Origin: Lysobacterales bacterium
GTDB lineage: Bacteria > Pseudomonadota > Gammaproteobacteria > Xanthomonadales > Xanthomonadaceae
Direction: 5' to 3'
NCBI GenBank assembly: GCA_014946745.1
Contig: JADCRD010000003.1
Coordinates: 372,001 to 436,000, forward strand
Length of the DNA stretch: 64,000 bases
Below are positions 36,853-45,242 of the stretch, in pieces. Positions within the stretch are counted from its first letter, which is position 1, and each line of letters begins with the position of its first letter. A model generated the notes under the pieces. The model did no database searches, was not told where the DNA came from, and saw nothing but the letters and a program-made list of their open reading frames with translations. A program made the position numbers and the translations under genes.

Positions 36853-37512
36853 CCATAGGGTGGGTCTTGACCCACCGAAGCCTGAACTGCGCCAAGGCCA
36901 GCACGGCCGCTAAGCCGCGCCCAAGCGAACGGCAGCACGCGTTCCCCATAGGTTGGGTCTTGACCCACCGGCTCTTGACGCTTGCCGCGGCTGTCCCGGA
37001 TGTCGTTCGCGGATTCCGTAGATCCATGCGTGCCGCCAGCGTCGCGCTTTGGTGGGTCAAGACTCACCCTATGCGAGCGCTTTGGGGTAAGGCGAGTGTT
37101 GAGCTCCGGTGGGTCAAGACCCACCCTATGGGAGCGCTCTGGGGTGAGGCGAGCGTCGTGCTTCGGTGGGTCAAGACCCACCCTGTGCGAGCGCTTTGGG
37201 CTGAGGCGAGCGTTGAGCTTCGGTGGGTCCAGACCCACCCTATGCGAAGCGATGCGCTTGCGCGGTTTGCCGCGCTTTGGGTGGGGGGGCGTGCGGCTTG
37301 CAAGGGCATTCGGAATCGCCGCAGCCCCATAGGGTGGGTCTTGACCCACCGGCTCTTGACGCTTGCCGCGGCCGCGCTGGACGCCGTTCGGGGATTCCGC
37401 AGACCCGTGCGTGCCGCCAGCGTCGTGCTTTGGTGGGTCAAGACCCACCCTATGGGAGCGCGTTGGAGAGAGGCGAGTGTTGAGCGCCGGTGGGTCAAGA
37501 CCCACCCTATGG
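36853..37512. repeat. REP-like array of nine palindromes inside the MoxR operon
   Basis: Palindrome copies lie at about 36853, 36947, 37051, 37108, 37165, 37221, 37327, 37431 and 37489. The middle four are tandem with 57-bp period (GGTGAGGCGAGCGTTGAGCT linker). A 125-bp composite of two inverted copies around a core (36947-37073) is duplicated at 37327-37454. The ORF running through it (36840-37538) only translates repeats and is rejected as a gene. The gap separates moxR from DUF58. Confidence 0.93.
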
Positions 37513-37534
37513 GCGCGCTTCGGGGCCCGCGCGC

Positions 37535-38452
37535 ATGAACCTCGCAGGGACCGGCCTCGATCTGCCGCCAGAGCTGCGCGCGCGCTTGCGCGATCTGCGC
37601 CTGCGCACGCCACTGCAGGCGCCGATCGGGCCGCTCGGTCGTCAGCAAAGTCGCTCGCGTGGACAGGGCCTCGAATTCGCCCAGTACCGCGGCTATGTCG
37701 CCGGCGATGCGCCGCGCCAAGTCGACTGGAAGCTGTTCGCCCGCAGCGATCGCCTGTTCGTACGCGAGTCCGAGCGCGACGCGCCGCTCAGCGTGTATCT
37801 GGTGCTCGACTGCAGCCCCTCGATGGCGCAGGACGATCTCGCCAATCCCGGCTGGACGCGGCTGCATGCTGCGCGTCGGCTGGCCGCCTGCGTGCTTGAT
37901 GTGGCGCTGCGCGAAGACGAGCTGTTCGGCCTGCTGGCTTTCGAAGCGCGCGCACCGCTGTGGGCGGCGGCGAACGGCGGTCGCGGCCAGCGCGATCGTC
38001 TGCTTTCCGCACTCGCGGGACTCGCGCCGACCCAAGCCTGGCCCGAGGCCCGCGCCCTCGACGCCTTCGCAGCGCGCATGCCGCCGGGCGCCCTGGTGCT
38101 GGTGCTCAGCGACGGCTTCGACAGCGCTGCGTCCGAGTTCGCCGCACGCCTCGCCGCCGCGCAGCGCAGCGTCGCCTTCCTCCGCATCCTTACCGCCGAG
38201 GAGCGCGAGTTCCCGCTGCAGGGCGCCCTGCATCTGGTCGATCCCGAATCGAGCGCGCTGCGCGAAGTCGACGGCGCGGCCGTGCGCGCGGGCTTTCTGC
38301 AGCGCTTCGGCGCCGCGCGTAGTGAGTTCATCGCGAACCTTCAGCAGCGCGGCGTGGCGTGCGTCGAGCACTGGCTGGACCGCTCGGAAGACGTCGCACT
38401 ACGGGCGCTGTTCGGCCGCGGTGGGCGCATCGACAGCGGTGGCCGCGCATGA
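37535..38452 (+). CDS. DUF58 domain protein (vWA-like MoxR partner)
   Basis: The 305-residue protein has the DUF58 signature (RGQGLEFAQYRGYVAGDAPRQVDWK, FVRESERDAPLSVYLVLDCS). The MIDAS-like DxSxS appears as DCSPS, followed by AFEARAP and VLVLSDGFD. ATG 37535 lies 22 bp after the last REP palindrome; an in-frame ATG at 37490 would begin inside the repeat and is not used. It is the likely client of the MoxR ATPase. Its stop overlaps the next start (ATGA). Confidence 0.9.
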   Translation: MNLAGTGLDLPPELRARLRDLRLRTPLQAPIGPLGRQQSRSRGQGLEFAQYRGYVAGDAPRQVDWKLFARSDRLFVRESERDAPLSVYLVLDCSPSMAQDDLANPGWTRLHAARRLAACVLDVALREDELFGLLAFEARAPLWAAANGGRGQRDRLLSALAGLAPTQAWPEARALDAFAARMPPGALVLVLSDGFDSAASEFAARLAAAQRSVAFLRILTAEEREFPLQGALHLVDPESSALREVDGAAVRAGFLQRFGAARSEFIANLQQRGVACVEHWLDRSEDVALRALFGRGGRIDSGGRA

Positions 38453-39855
38453 GCCTGCTGCTGCCCTCGGCCCTGTTCGCGCTGCTGGCGCTGGCCCTGC
38501 CCCTGCTGATCCATCTGCAGCGCCGCCGCGAGACCCCACCACCGCGCCTGTTCGCCGCACTCGCCTACATCGATCCGCAGGCGCGGCCGAAGCAGCGCCT
38601 GCGCCTGCGCGATCTCGTACTTCTGCTGCTGCGCCTGCTGTTGCTGGCGCTGCTGGCCTTCGTGCTGGCACAAGCGCTGCTGCACGGACGCGCCGGTGCG
38701 CCCTGGGTGCTGCTGTGGCCGGGGCTGGATCCGGCGCAGGTGGGCCCGGTACCTGATGGCACCGAACTGCGCTGGCTGGCACCAGGCTTTCCGCGGGTCG
38801 ATGTCATGCCTGCGCCCGCTGCGGAGGCGCCCTTCAGCCTGCTGCGCCAGCTCGCCTTCGAGCGCCCGCGCGAACAGGCGATCGAGGTGCGTGTTCCGCG
38901 GGAGATCGAGGGCTGGGACGGTGTATGGCTGCAGCTGGGGCGTGAGATCACGTGGACGGTGCTGCCGGTGGCGTTGCCGGCGGTGCCTCGCGAGGCGCAG
39001 GTTTTGCGCGTCGCGGTGCAGACGATGGATGAGGTCGAGAACGAACAGCGCCAGGCGCTGGCGGCGCTGCGCGCCTACTTCGAGGGCTTGGCTGAGGGCA
39101 CGCCGCTGCAGCTCGTCGAGGCGGAAGAGGCGCTGCCCGCGAACGGTGTCGATGCGCTGTGGGTGATCGCATCGACGAAGACGATCCCGCAGCAACACAC
39201 AGGAGAGCCCGCACACGCACAATCGCCCGAACGCGCCGAGGACGACGAAGCGCGCCGCGAGGACAGCGCGCCCGGCGCGGATGTCGGGTCCGACGCCGTG
39301 GACGCCGCGCTAGCGGGTGAGGTTAACGGTAACCGGCGCGAGGGTGCGGCTCCGGTGGGTCAAGACCCACCCGATGGAATCGCGGCGGGCGCGCTGGAGT
39401 CGCTGTCGCCGGCCTGGCGGGTGTGGCTGCGCGAGGGCGGGCGTGTGTTGATCAGCGGCTCAGGCGAGCGCGCTGCGCACGCGCCCCGGCCCGGTCCCGA
39501 AGCCGACGCGGTGCTGGCCGCTCTCGATGTCCGCGCCCACATGATCTGGCGCGGCGAGCACGCGTCGCTACGCCGCGTGCTGATCGACGGCGCCGAGCTG
39601 CGCCTGCTCGACTGCCCGCTCGACACGCGCTGCCTGCCCGAGCTGCTGGCGCCGGACTTTCCGCGTCTGCTGCAAAGCTGGCTGGCGCCGGAGCCCTCTC
39701 CCGCATCGCGTATCGACGCACAGCTGATCGCGCCCAGCGCCGACGGACTGCCGCCGCAGCCAGCGGGCAGGCCGCTGCGCGATGCGCTGATCCTCGTACT
39801 GCTGCTTGTGCTGTTGGCCGAGCGCTGGCTGGCGGCGACGCGGAGGCCCGCATGA
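38449..39855 (+). CDS. BatA-domain membrane protein
   Basis: The 468-residue protein begins with the aerotolerance-regulator N-terminal segment (LLLPSALFALLALALPLLIHL..RRRETPPPRLFAAL), a second helix (LVLLLLRLLLLALLAFVLAQ) and a C-terminal helix near 448-462, with a large extracytoplasmic region between. A Glu/Ala-rich linker at about 255-315 contains VGQDPPD at 303-309, which is the in-frame translation of a REP-like palindrome at 39354-39377. The linker is probably tolerant of insertion. Overlaps with both neighbours are ATGA. Confidence 0.85.
   Translation: MSLLLPSALFALLALALPLLIHLQRRRETPPPRLFAALAYIDPQARPKQRLRLRDLVLLLLRLLLLALLAFVLAQALLHGRAGAPWVLLWPGLDPAQVGPVPDGTELRWLAPGFPRVDVMPAPAAEAPFSLLRQLAFERPREQAIEVRVPREIEGWDGVWLQLGREITWTVLPVALPAVPREAQVLRVAVQTMDEVENEQRQALAALRAYFEGLAEGTPLQLVEAEEALPANGVDALWVIASTKTIPQQHTGEPAHAQSPERAEDDEARREDSAPGADVGSDAVDAALAGEVNGNRREGAAPVGQDPPDGIAAGALESLSPAWRVWLREGGRVLISGSGERAAHAPRPGPEADAVLAALDVRAHMIWRGEHASLRRVLIDGAELRLLDCPLDTRCLPELLAPDFPRLLQSWLAPEPSPASRIDAQLIAPSADGLPPQPAGRPLRDALILVLLLVLLAERWLAATRRPA
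39354..39377 (+). repeat. REP-like palindrome inside the BatA-type gene
   Basis: GGTGGGTCAAGACCCACCCGATGG matches the intergenic family (CATAG edge changed to CATCG on the minus strand). It is read in frame as VGQDPPDG. Confidence 0.9.
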
Positions 39856-41996
39856 GCACGCCGATGTCAGCGTCGAAAGCGCGCGCGTTCGCGCCCAGCG
39901 CCACAGCGCAAGCCCTGCTGCGGCGCGTGCGGCGGCTGGGTCTGATCGAGGCCGCGCTGTGGGTGCTGCCGGCGTGGGCGCTGCTGCGTTTTGCGTCCGC
40001 GCCCTGGCCGGCGCTGTGGACCGATGTCGCGGCGCTGCTGGTGCTGCTCGCCATCGCCGGCCTGCGCACTCGCCAGCGCAGCACAACGTGGCTGGCGCAG
40101 CGGCTCAACCAGCGCCTGCCGAGCTTCGAGGACAGCGCCGGCCTGCTGTTCACGCCCGGAACGGGTGCGCTGGCCGCGCTGCAGCGGCAGCGCTTGGAAC
40201 GGCGTCTGCCGCGCGTCACCTTGGCCGCGCTGGACCTGCGCGCACACTCGCCGTGGATGCTGCTGCCGATCCTGCTGGCCGCGGCCGTACTGCTGCTGCC
40301 CGCGCAGCGCATGCAGGGATCGACCTTGCCCGCTGCGCGCGAGGCAGCGGCCGCGGAAGCCGATGCGCCACTCGGCCCGCCGAGTCTTCAGTCCACCGAG
40401 GTGCGCATCAGGCCGCCGCGCTACACCGGCCTGACCGAGTCCACGCAGGCCGCGCTGGACATCGAAGCCGTGGCTGGCAGCCGCATCGACTGGGCGCTGG
40501 AGATCACGCCGGCTCCCAGCTCGGCAGCGCTGGTCTTCATCGACGGCCGCCGCATCGAACTGCAGCTCGCGGACACAGCATGGCGCGGCAGCGACACGCC
40601 TGAAGCCAGCAGCCGCTACCGCGTCGAGATCGACGGCGCGGTGCTCGGTCTCGACGACGCTGCCGCACGCCTTGAACTGAAGCCCGACCAGCCGCCGCAG
40701 ATCCGCGTGCGCCGTCCCGGTCAGACCCTGAACATTGTCGAGTCCGCCGCTGCCATGGAACTCGACATCGAGGCCAGCGACGACTTCGGCCTGGGCGCGG
40801 CCGAGCTGCTGCTGACGCTGGCGAAAGGTGACGGCGAGCTGGTCGAGGTCAGCGAGCAGCGTCTCGCCCTGCGCGGCGAAGGCGATGCGCGCAGCCGCCG
40901 CTACCTGCGCCGACTCGATCTCGGAGCACTCGGCTTCGAGACCGGCAATGACCTGATCCTGCGCGTCGAGGTGCTGGACAGCCTGGGCCAGCGCGCGCGC
41001 AGCCCCAGCTACATCCTGCGCTGGCCCAAGCTGCGCGACACCGAGGGCGAGGGCGTCGAGGGCTTCGTGCAGCGCACCCTGCCGGCCTACTTCCGCAGCC
41101 AGCGCCAGATCATCATCGACACCGAGGCCCTGATCGCCGAACGCGCGGCGCTGGAGCGCGAGCGCCTGCTGGCGCGCAGCGACAGCATCGGCGTCGACCA
41201 GCGCCTGCTGCGCCTGCGCTACGGCGAGTTCCTCGGCGAGGACGTCGAGACCGAAGGCCCGCTGCTGCCCGAGGGTCACAGCTTAGACGACGGCCACGGT
41301 CACGCCGACCCGGCCAGCTTTGGCGACGCCGCCTCGCTGGTCCGCGCCTACGGCCACATGCACGATCAGGAGGAGGGCACCACGCTGTTCGACCCGGTGA
41401 CCCGCGAGCGTCTGCGCTCGGCCCTGCGCGAGATGTGGCAGAGCGAGCTGCACCTGCGCATGGGCGATCCGGTGGCCGCGCTGCCCTACCAGTACCGGGC
41501 CTTGGACCTGATCAAGCAGATCCAGCAGGCCAGCCGCATCTACCTCGCCCGCGTCGGCCTGGAGCTGCCGCCGATCATGTTTTCGCGGCGGCTCACCGGC
41601 GATCGTTCGACGGCCGTACGTCCGGGCGATCCGCTGCGCGCGGCCGAGCGCGGCGATGCGGCGCTGGTGGGGGTGTTTTCGGCCCTGGCGGGCCGGGGAT
41701 TCGGGATTGGGGATTCGGGATTGGTCGGGGGTGAGGCTCTTGCCGACGCGGCGCCGGCTCCCGACGTCCTCGCAGCGTTCGAGTCCTGGCTCACCGGGCA
41801 GCCGATTGAATCGACGCTGGACTTGCGCGAGCGCTTCGACCGCGTGCGCCGCGATCCGGACTGCGCGGACTGCCGTGCCGCGCTGGCATCGAGCCTGTGG
41901 CAGCGGATCGCGCCACCGCCGCAGGGACCACGTTCGCGCGCCGGGCTCGATGTCGCGGGCGAGGCCTGGCTGCGCGCGCTGGAGGACGCCCGATGA
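39852..41996 (+). CDS. DUF4175-like membrane protein
   Basis: The 714-residue protein has N-terminal hydrophobic segments (AALWVLPAWALLRF; VAALLVLLAIAGL; MLLPILLAAAVLLLP). A long periplasmic region with a DUF4175-like beta-rich part follows (EVRIRPPRYTGLTESTQ; IEASDDFGLGAAELLLTLAKG; LDSLGQRARSPSYILRWPK) and then helical parts. Residues 614-627 (GRGFGIGDSGLVGG) are translated from a GGGATTC heptamer tract at 41694-41727, so repeat DNA has entered the reading frame. It is coupled by ATGA overlaps to both neighbours. A role with MoxR/DUF58 is inferred. Confidence 0.83.
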   Translation: MSTPMSASKARAFAPSATAQALLRRVRRLGLIEAALWVLPAWALLRFASAPWPALWTDVAALLVLLAIAGLRTRQRSTTWLAQRLNQRLPSFEDSAGLLFTPGTGALAALQRQRLERRLPRVTLAALDLRAHSPWMLLPILLAAAVLLLPAQRMQGSTLPAAREAAAAEADAPLGPPSLQSTEVRIRPPRYTGLTESTQAALDIEAVAGSRIDWALEITPAPSSAALVFIDGRRIELQLADTAWRGSDTPEASSRYRVEIDGAVLGLDDAAARLELKPDQPPQIRVRRPGQTLNIVESAAAMELDIEASDDFGLGAAELLLTLAKGDGELVEVSEQRLALRGEGDARSRRYLRRLDLGALGFETGNDLILRVEVLDSLGQRARSPSYILRWPKLRDTEGEGVEGFVQRTLPAYFRSQRQIIIDTEALIAERAALERERLLARSDSIGVDQRLLRLRYGEFLGEDVETEGPLLPEGHSLDDGHGHADPASFGDAASLVRAYGHMHDQEEGTTLFDPVTRERLRSALREMWQSELHLRMGDPVAALPYQYRALDLIKQIQQASRIYLARVGLELPPIMFSRRLTGDRSTAVRPGDPLRAAERGDAALVGVFSALAGRGFGIGDSGLVGGEALADAAPAPDVLAAFESWLTGQPIESTLDLRERFDRVRRDPDCADCRAALASSLWQRIAPPPQGPRSRAGLDVAGEAWLRALEDAR
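41694..41727 (+). repeat. Heptamer tract inside the DUF4175-like gene
   Basis: CGGGGATTCGGGATTGGGGA followed by TTCGGGATTGGTCG is the same repeat found in intergenic sites at 9729, 35086 and 50019. It is followed by GGGGTGAGG, as in the 77-bp family lead-in, and it remains in frame. Confidence 0.85.
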
Positions 41997-44272
41997 GTCT
42001 GCCGGCGAACTTCATGGCCTTCGCCCTGCTCGCCATCGGCCTGTTCGCCGCCGCGCGCCTGCTGTGGAAGCGGCCGCAGCGCTGGCCCTGGCGACTGCTG
42101 CTGCAGAGCCTTGCCCTGCTGCTGCTGTTCTTCGTGTTGAACCCACCGCCGCAGCCGCTGCCGCAGGCTGGCACGCTGACCGTGCTCGGCGCCGGCTGGC
42201 GCGACGCGCTCACCCATAGGGTGGGTCTTGACCCACCGGAGCTCGACACTCGCCCCGGTGCGAAGATCTTGGGCGTCGCCGCCGACGATTCCCGCGATCT
42301 CAACGCTGTCCCGGCAAAGTCCGGAGTCTCGGGAGGCAGCGGAGACATCGAATCAGCGCCCGCAGCGGAGGCGCGGCGCGATGTCGAGGCCACGGTGGGT
42401 CAAGACCCACCCGATGCGTCGAGCGCTGCCGCAGACGTGGCGGACCGGGGCCGTGCCGGTCGTGGGTCGAATGCGAACGCCGAGCTTGGACCGCCCACAG
42501 CCGTCATTGCGCTGCCTGAAGCGGAAGACCCGCTGCCGCCCGGCGTGCAGGGCGCGCCCGACCTCGCGACGGCGCTGCGCATGCGGCCGGAGTTCGCCGC
42601 ACTGCGCCTGTTCGGGCGTGGCCTGTCGCTGCGCGATCTCGCGGTGGCGCGGGAGCGTGGGCTCGCGTTTTTCCCCGCACCGCTGCCGCGCGGATTCGTT
42701 GCGATCGAGCACCCGGAGGACGTGACGCTGGGCGCAGCGATCGACGTGACCGCGCACTGGAATGGAATGGCCCCGGCGCGCGTGCAGCTGCTCGACGCCG
42801 CGGGCGAGGCGCTGGCGGAACAGGTCTTCGATGCCGGGGAATCGTCGGCATCGTCCACCGCCTCGGGCGCATTGAACGCTACGGCGGCAGACACGCCCGC
42901 CGTCGACGCCGCAATCGAACAGGATGCGATGGCAGAGGCGTCCAGCGCTGCGGCTGTGGCCGACGCGGCGGCCGGGGCGAGCACAGCGAGCGTCGCTGTC
43001 ACTACAGCCACCCAGCCCGCACCCGGAGACAGCACCTCGGGCAGCGCCCTTGCGCCCGCGCCAACGGATGCAGCGTCTTCCGTGCAAACCGCATCTGCGC
43101 TGGCGCCGATGCATTCCGGCGTCGTTCGCCTGCAGACGCTTGCGCGCGCGGCAGGTCCGCTGCCGCTGCGCCTGCGCGCCCTCGACGCCAAGGAGCAGAC
43201 GCTCGACGAGTTCGCCTTGCGCCTAGACGTGACGCCGCCACGCGCCCTCAAGGCGCTGCTGCTGGCCGCAGCCCCGGGCCCCGAAACGCGCGCGCTGCGC
43301 CGCTGGGCGGTGGATGCCGGACTCGACTTCGACAGCCGAATCCAGTTCGCGCCTGGACTGGTGCAGGGCGGGCGCGCGCTGGCGCCGAGCGCGGAAGAGC
43401 TTGCCGCGCTCGATCTGCTGATCCTCGAAGAGCGCGCCTGGTCGGCGCTGGGCGCGGGCGGACGCGCCGCCGTCCTGGGCAACGTGGAGAACGGCCTCGG
43501 CCTGCTGCTGCGCCTCACGGCGCTGCCGAATCCGGGCCTGCTCGCCGAGCTGCGCGAGGCCGGCTTCGCGATCGAGCGCGTGCCCGGCGAGACCAGCGCA
43601 CAGGCGCGTGTCGCCGAGGCGCCCACGCGTCTGCGGCAGCTGCCGATCCGCGTCAGCGCGGCGCAGTCGGTACCTGCCGTGCTGGCGGATTCGGGCGAGC
43701 CGCTGGCGCTGTGGCGCGCGCGCGGTCTGGGTCGCCTCGGTCTTCTGTGGCTGACCGACAGCTACCGCCTGCAGGCGGCGGGCCATGCCGAGGTCTACGG
43801 CGCGCTGTGGAGTGGGCTGACGACTGCACTCGCAAGGGCGCCTGCGGCGCCCCCGCCCGCGCCGATCCTCAGGCTTCCGCGCGGGCAGATGCAGGCTTGG
43901 CTCGGCGAGCGCATCGAGCTCTGCGGCCTGCGTGCGCCGCTGGCGCTGTCGGCCCCTGACGGAGCCCAGCTCACCCTGGCGGCTCCCGATGCGCAGGGCT
44001 GTGCTGTTGCCTTGCCGAGCACGCCGGGGCGCTACCGTCTGGGTACGGCTGAGGCGACGGCGCTGAGCTTCGAGGTGCGCGATCCAGCGCGGGAGGCCGC
44101 CCTGTACGCGGCCGATCTGCGCGCGCGCACGCATGCCGCGGTGTCCTCGCGAGCGGCGGGGGCGAACAACGCGGGTCCGGCCTACGCCCCCGGCGACTTC
44201 TGGCCGTGGCTGCTGGCCCTGCTCGCCGTGTTCGCCGCGCTGTGGTGGCTGGAGCGGCCGCGCTCGCCCTGA
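41993..44272 (+). CDS. Membrane protein of the MoxR/BatA cluster, class-I GATase-like middle domain
   Basis: The 759-residue protein has two N-terminal helices (FMAFALLAIGLFAAARLLW; LLLQSLALLLLFFVLNP), a long Ala/Ser/Glu-rich periplasmic linker and a folded region near 410-640 (RALKALLLAAAPGPETRALRRWAVDAG; LDLLILEERAW). A C-terminal helix (FWPWLLALLAVFAALWWL) ends the protein. Two REP-like palindromes are read in frame: HRVGLDPPE at 75-83 and VGQDPPD at 135-141. The protein probably holds the last position of the six-gene operon. Its function is unknown. Confidence 0.78.
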   Translation: MSLPANFMAFALLAIGLFAAARLLWKRPQRWPWRLLLQSLALLLLFFVLNPPPQPLPQAGTLTVLGAGWRDALTHRVGLDPPELDTRPGAKILGVAADDSRDLNAVPAKSGVSGGSGDIESAPAAEARRDVEATVGQDPPDASSAAADVADRGRAGRGSNANAELGPPTAVIALPEAEDPLPPGVQGAPDLATALRMRPEFAALRLFGRGLSLRDLAVARERGLAFFPAPLPRGFVAIEHPEDVTLGAAIDVTAHWNGMAPARVQLLDAAGEALAEQVFDAGESSASSTASGALNATAADTPAVDAAIEQDAMAEASSAAAVADAAAGASTASVAVTTATQPAPGDSTSGSALAPAPTDAASSVQTASALAPMHSGVVRLQTLARAAGPLPLRLRALDAKEQTLDEFALRLDVTPPRALKALLLAAAPGPETRALRRWAVDAGLDFDSRIQFAPGLVQGGRALAPSAEELAALDLLILEERAWSALGAGGRAAVLGNVENGLGLLLRLTALPNPGLLAELREAGFAIERVPGETSAQARVAEAPTRLRQLPIRVSAAQSVPAVLADSGEPLALWRARGLGRLGLLWLTDSYRLQAAGHAEVYGALWSGLTTALARAPAAPPPAPILRLPRGQMQAWLGERIELCGLRAPLALSAPDGAQLTLAAPDAQGCAVALPSTPGRYRLGTAEATALSFEVRDPAREAALYAADLRARTHAAVSSRAAGANNAGPAYAPGDFWPWLLALLAVFAALWWLERPRSP
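42212..42238 (+). repeat. REP-like palindrome inside the last gene of the MoxR operon (first copy)
   Basis: CATAGGGTGGGTCTTGACCC followed by ACCGG, the full consensus, read in frame as HRVGLDPPE just after the second transmembrane helix. Confidence 0.93.
42392..42416 (+). repeat. REP-like palindrome inside the last gene of the MoxR operon (second copy)
   Basis: GGTGGGTCAAGACCCACCCG in the opposite orientation, read in frame as TVGQDPPD. The same peptide occurs in the BatA-type protein two genes upstream. Confidence 0.93.
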
Positions 44273-44404
44273 GCGATTTGGCGACAGACAGCGAGCCGGG
44301 TGGTCTTGCCCACGCCTGCTAGCGATCCCTCGCGCGCCCTCGACGAGCCGGAGCGCTCGCGCTCTTCGTAGACACTTTCTTTCAGGCCCAGCCCTTACTG
44401 CCCG

Positions 44405-44794
44405 CGCTTCGTGCCCACCTTGCGGGTCGCGAGCAAGCTCGCTCCTACAAACAGCTGGGCCTCGCGCCTACAAACAGCTGGGCTTCGCTCCTACAAGCAG
44501 CTTGGCTTCGCGGGACCACCCGCGGAGCACATGGGTTCTGCTTCTTGTTCTTTTGCTGCTGGCGTTTGTAGGAGCCTGCTTGCAGGCGACCGCAGCCCAC
44601 GCTTCGTGCCCACCTTGCGGGTCGCGAGCAAGCTCGCTCCTACAAACAGCTGGGCCTCGCGCCTACAAACAGCTGGGCCTCGCGCCTACAAACAGCTGGG
44701 TTTCGCGGGACGACCCGCGGAGCGCATGGGGTTCTGCTTCTTGTTCTTATGCTGCTGGCGTTTGTAGGAGCCTGCTTGCAGGCGACCGCAGCCT
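44405..44794. repeat. 195-bp tandem duplication of GTAGGAGC-type REP elements
   Basis: Unit one is 44405-44599 and unit two 44600-44794. Each contains the palindrome GCGAGCAAGCTCGC with flanking TCCTAC, copies of CTACAAACAGCTGGG and a TTTGTAGGAGCCTGCTTGCA palindrome. This resembles REP elements known from Pseudomonas and Xanthomonadales. It fills the 44273-44837 gap between two convergent genes; no gene is seen there. Confidence 0.9.
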
Positions 44795-44837
44795 GCAGCC
44801 TGCACCCACCGCCGGGTCACGAGCCGCCTGTGCGCAT

Positions 44838-45185
44838 TCATTGTGCCGGACGCGGTGGCGCGGTCAGCTCGCGGACATCGAGGAAGCCATCGCCGTCGAC
44901 ATCCTGCAGATCGAAACGGGCGTCGATGCGCGCGTGGTGCTCGCGCAGCGTCAGCGCCTGTCCGCGGCGGAAGCTCGTGCCGGGCGGCAGCTCCTGCGGC
45001 TGCAGCACGCCGTCGCCGTTCACGTCCATCGCGCGGAAACCGCGGCCCATCCAGGCGCGGTATTCGGCCCGGCTGACCTTGCCGTCGCCATCGGAATCCA
45101 CGCGCGCCAGCTGCTCGGCCGGCGCGTTCGGAAACGCGGCGGCGAGCGCGGGCATAGACAGCAGGGCAAGGCAGAGCGCGCGCAT
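44838..45185 (-). CDS. Secreted EF-hand calcium-binding protein
   Basis: The 115-residue protein has a signal peptide (MRALCLALLSMPALAAA) and three EF-hand loops: DSDGDGKVSRAE, DVNGDGVLQPQE and DVDGDGFLDVRE. It should bind calcium in the periplasm or outside. ATG 45185 is chosen because it gives a complete signal peptide; an in-frame ATG at 45233 adds a basic stretch. It is 58 bp downstream of the desaturase gene on the same strand. The partner or substrate is unknown. Confidence 0.82.
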   Translation of the reverse strand: MRALCLALLSMPALAAAFPNAPAEQLARVDSDGDGKVSRAEYRAWMGRGFRAMDVNGDGVLQPQELPPGTSFRRGQALTLREHHARIDARFDLQDVDGDGFLDVRELTAPPRPAQ

Positions 45186-45242
45186 GTCCACAGGATAGCG
45201 GCGATGCCGTCCTTGGATCGGCCGCAGGGTCATCCGCGCTGC

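Noticed and set aside
36840-37538. 232-residue frame through the REP array (WVKTHPM repeats)
   Set aside because: The peptide is only the translation of tandem palindromes; no start signal or domain. It shows, however, how the repeats stay open in several frames.
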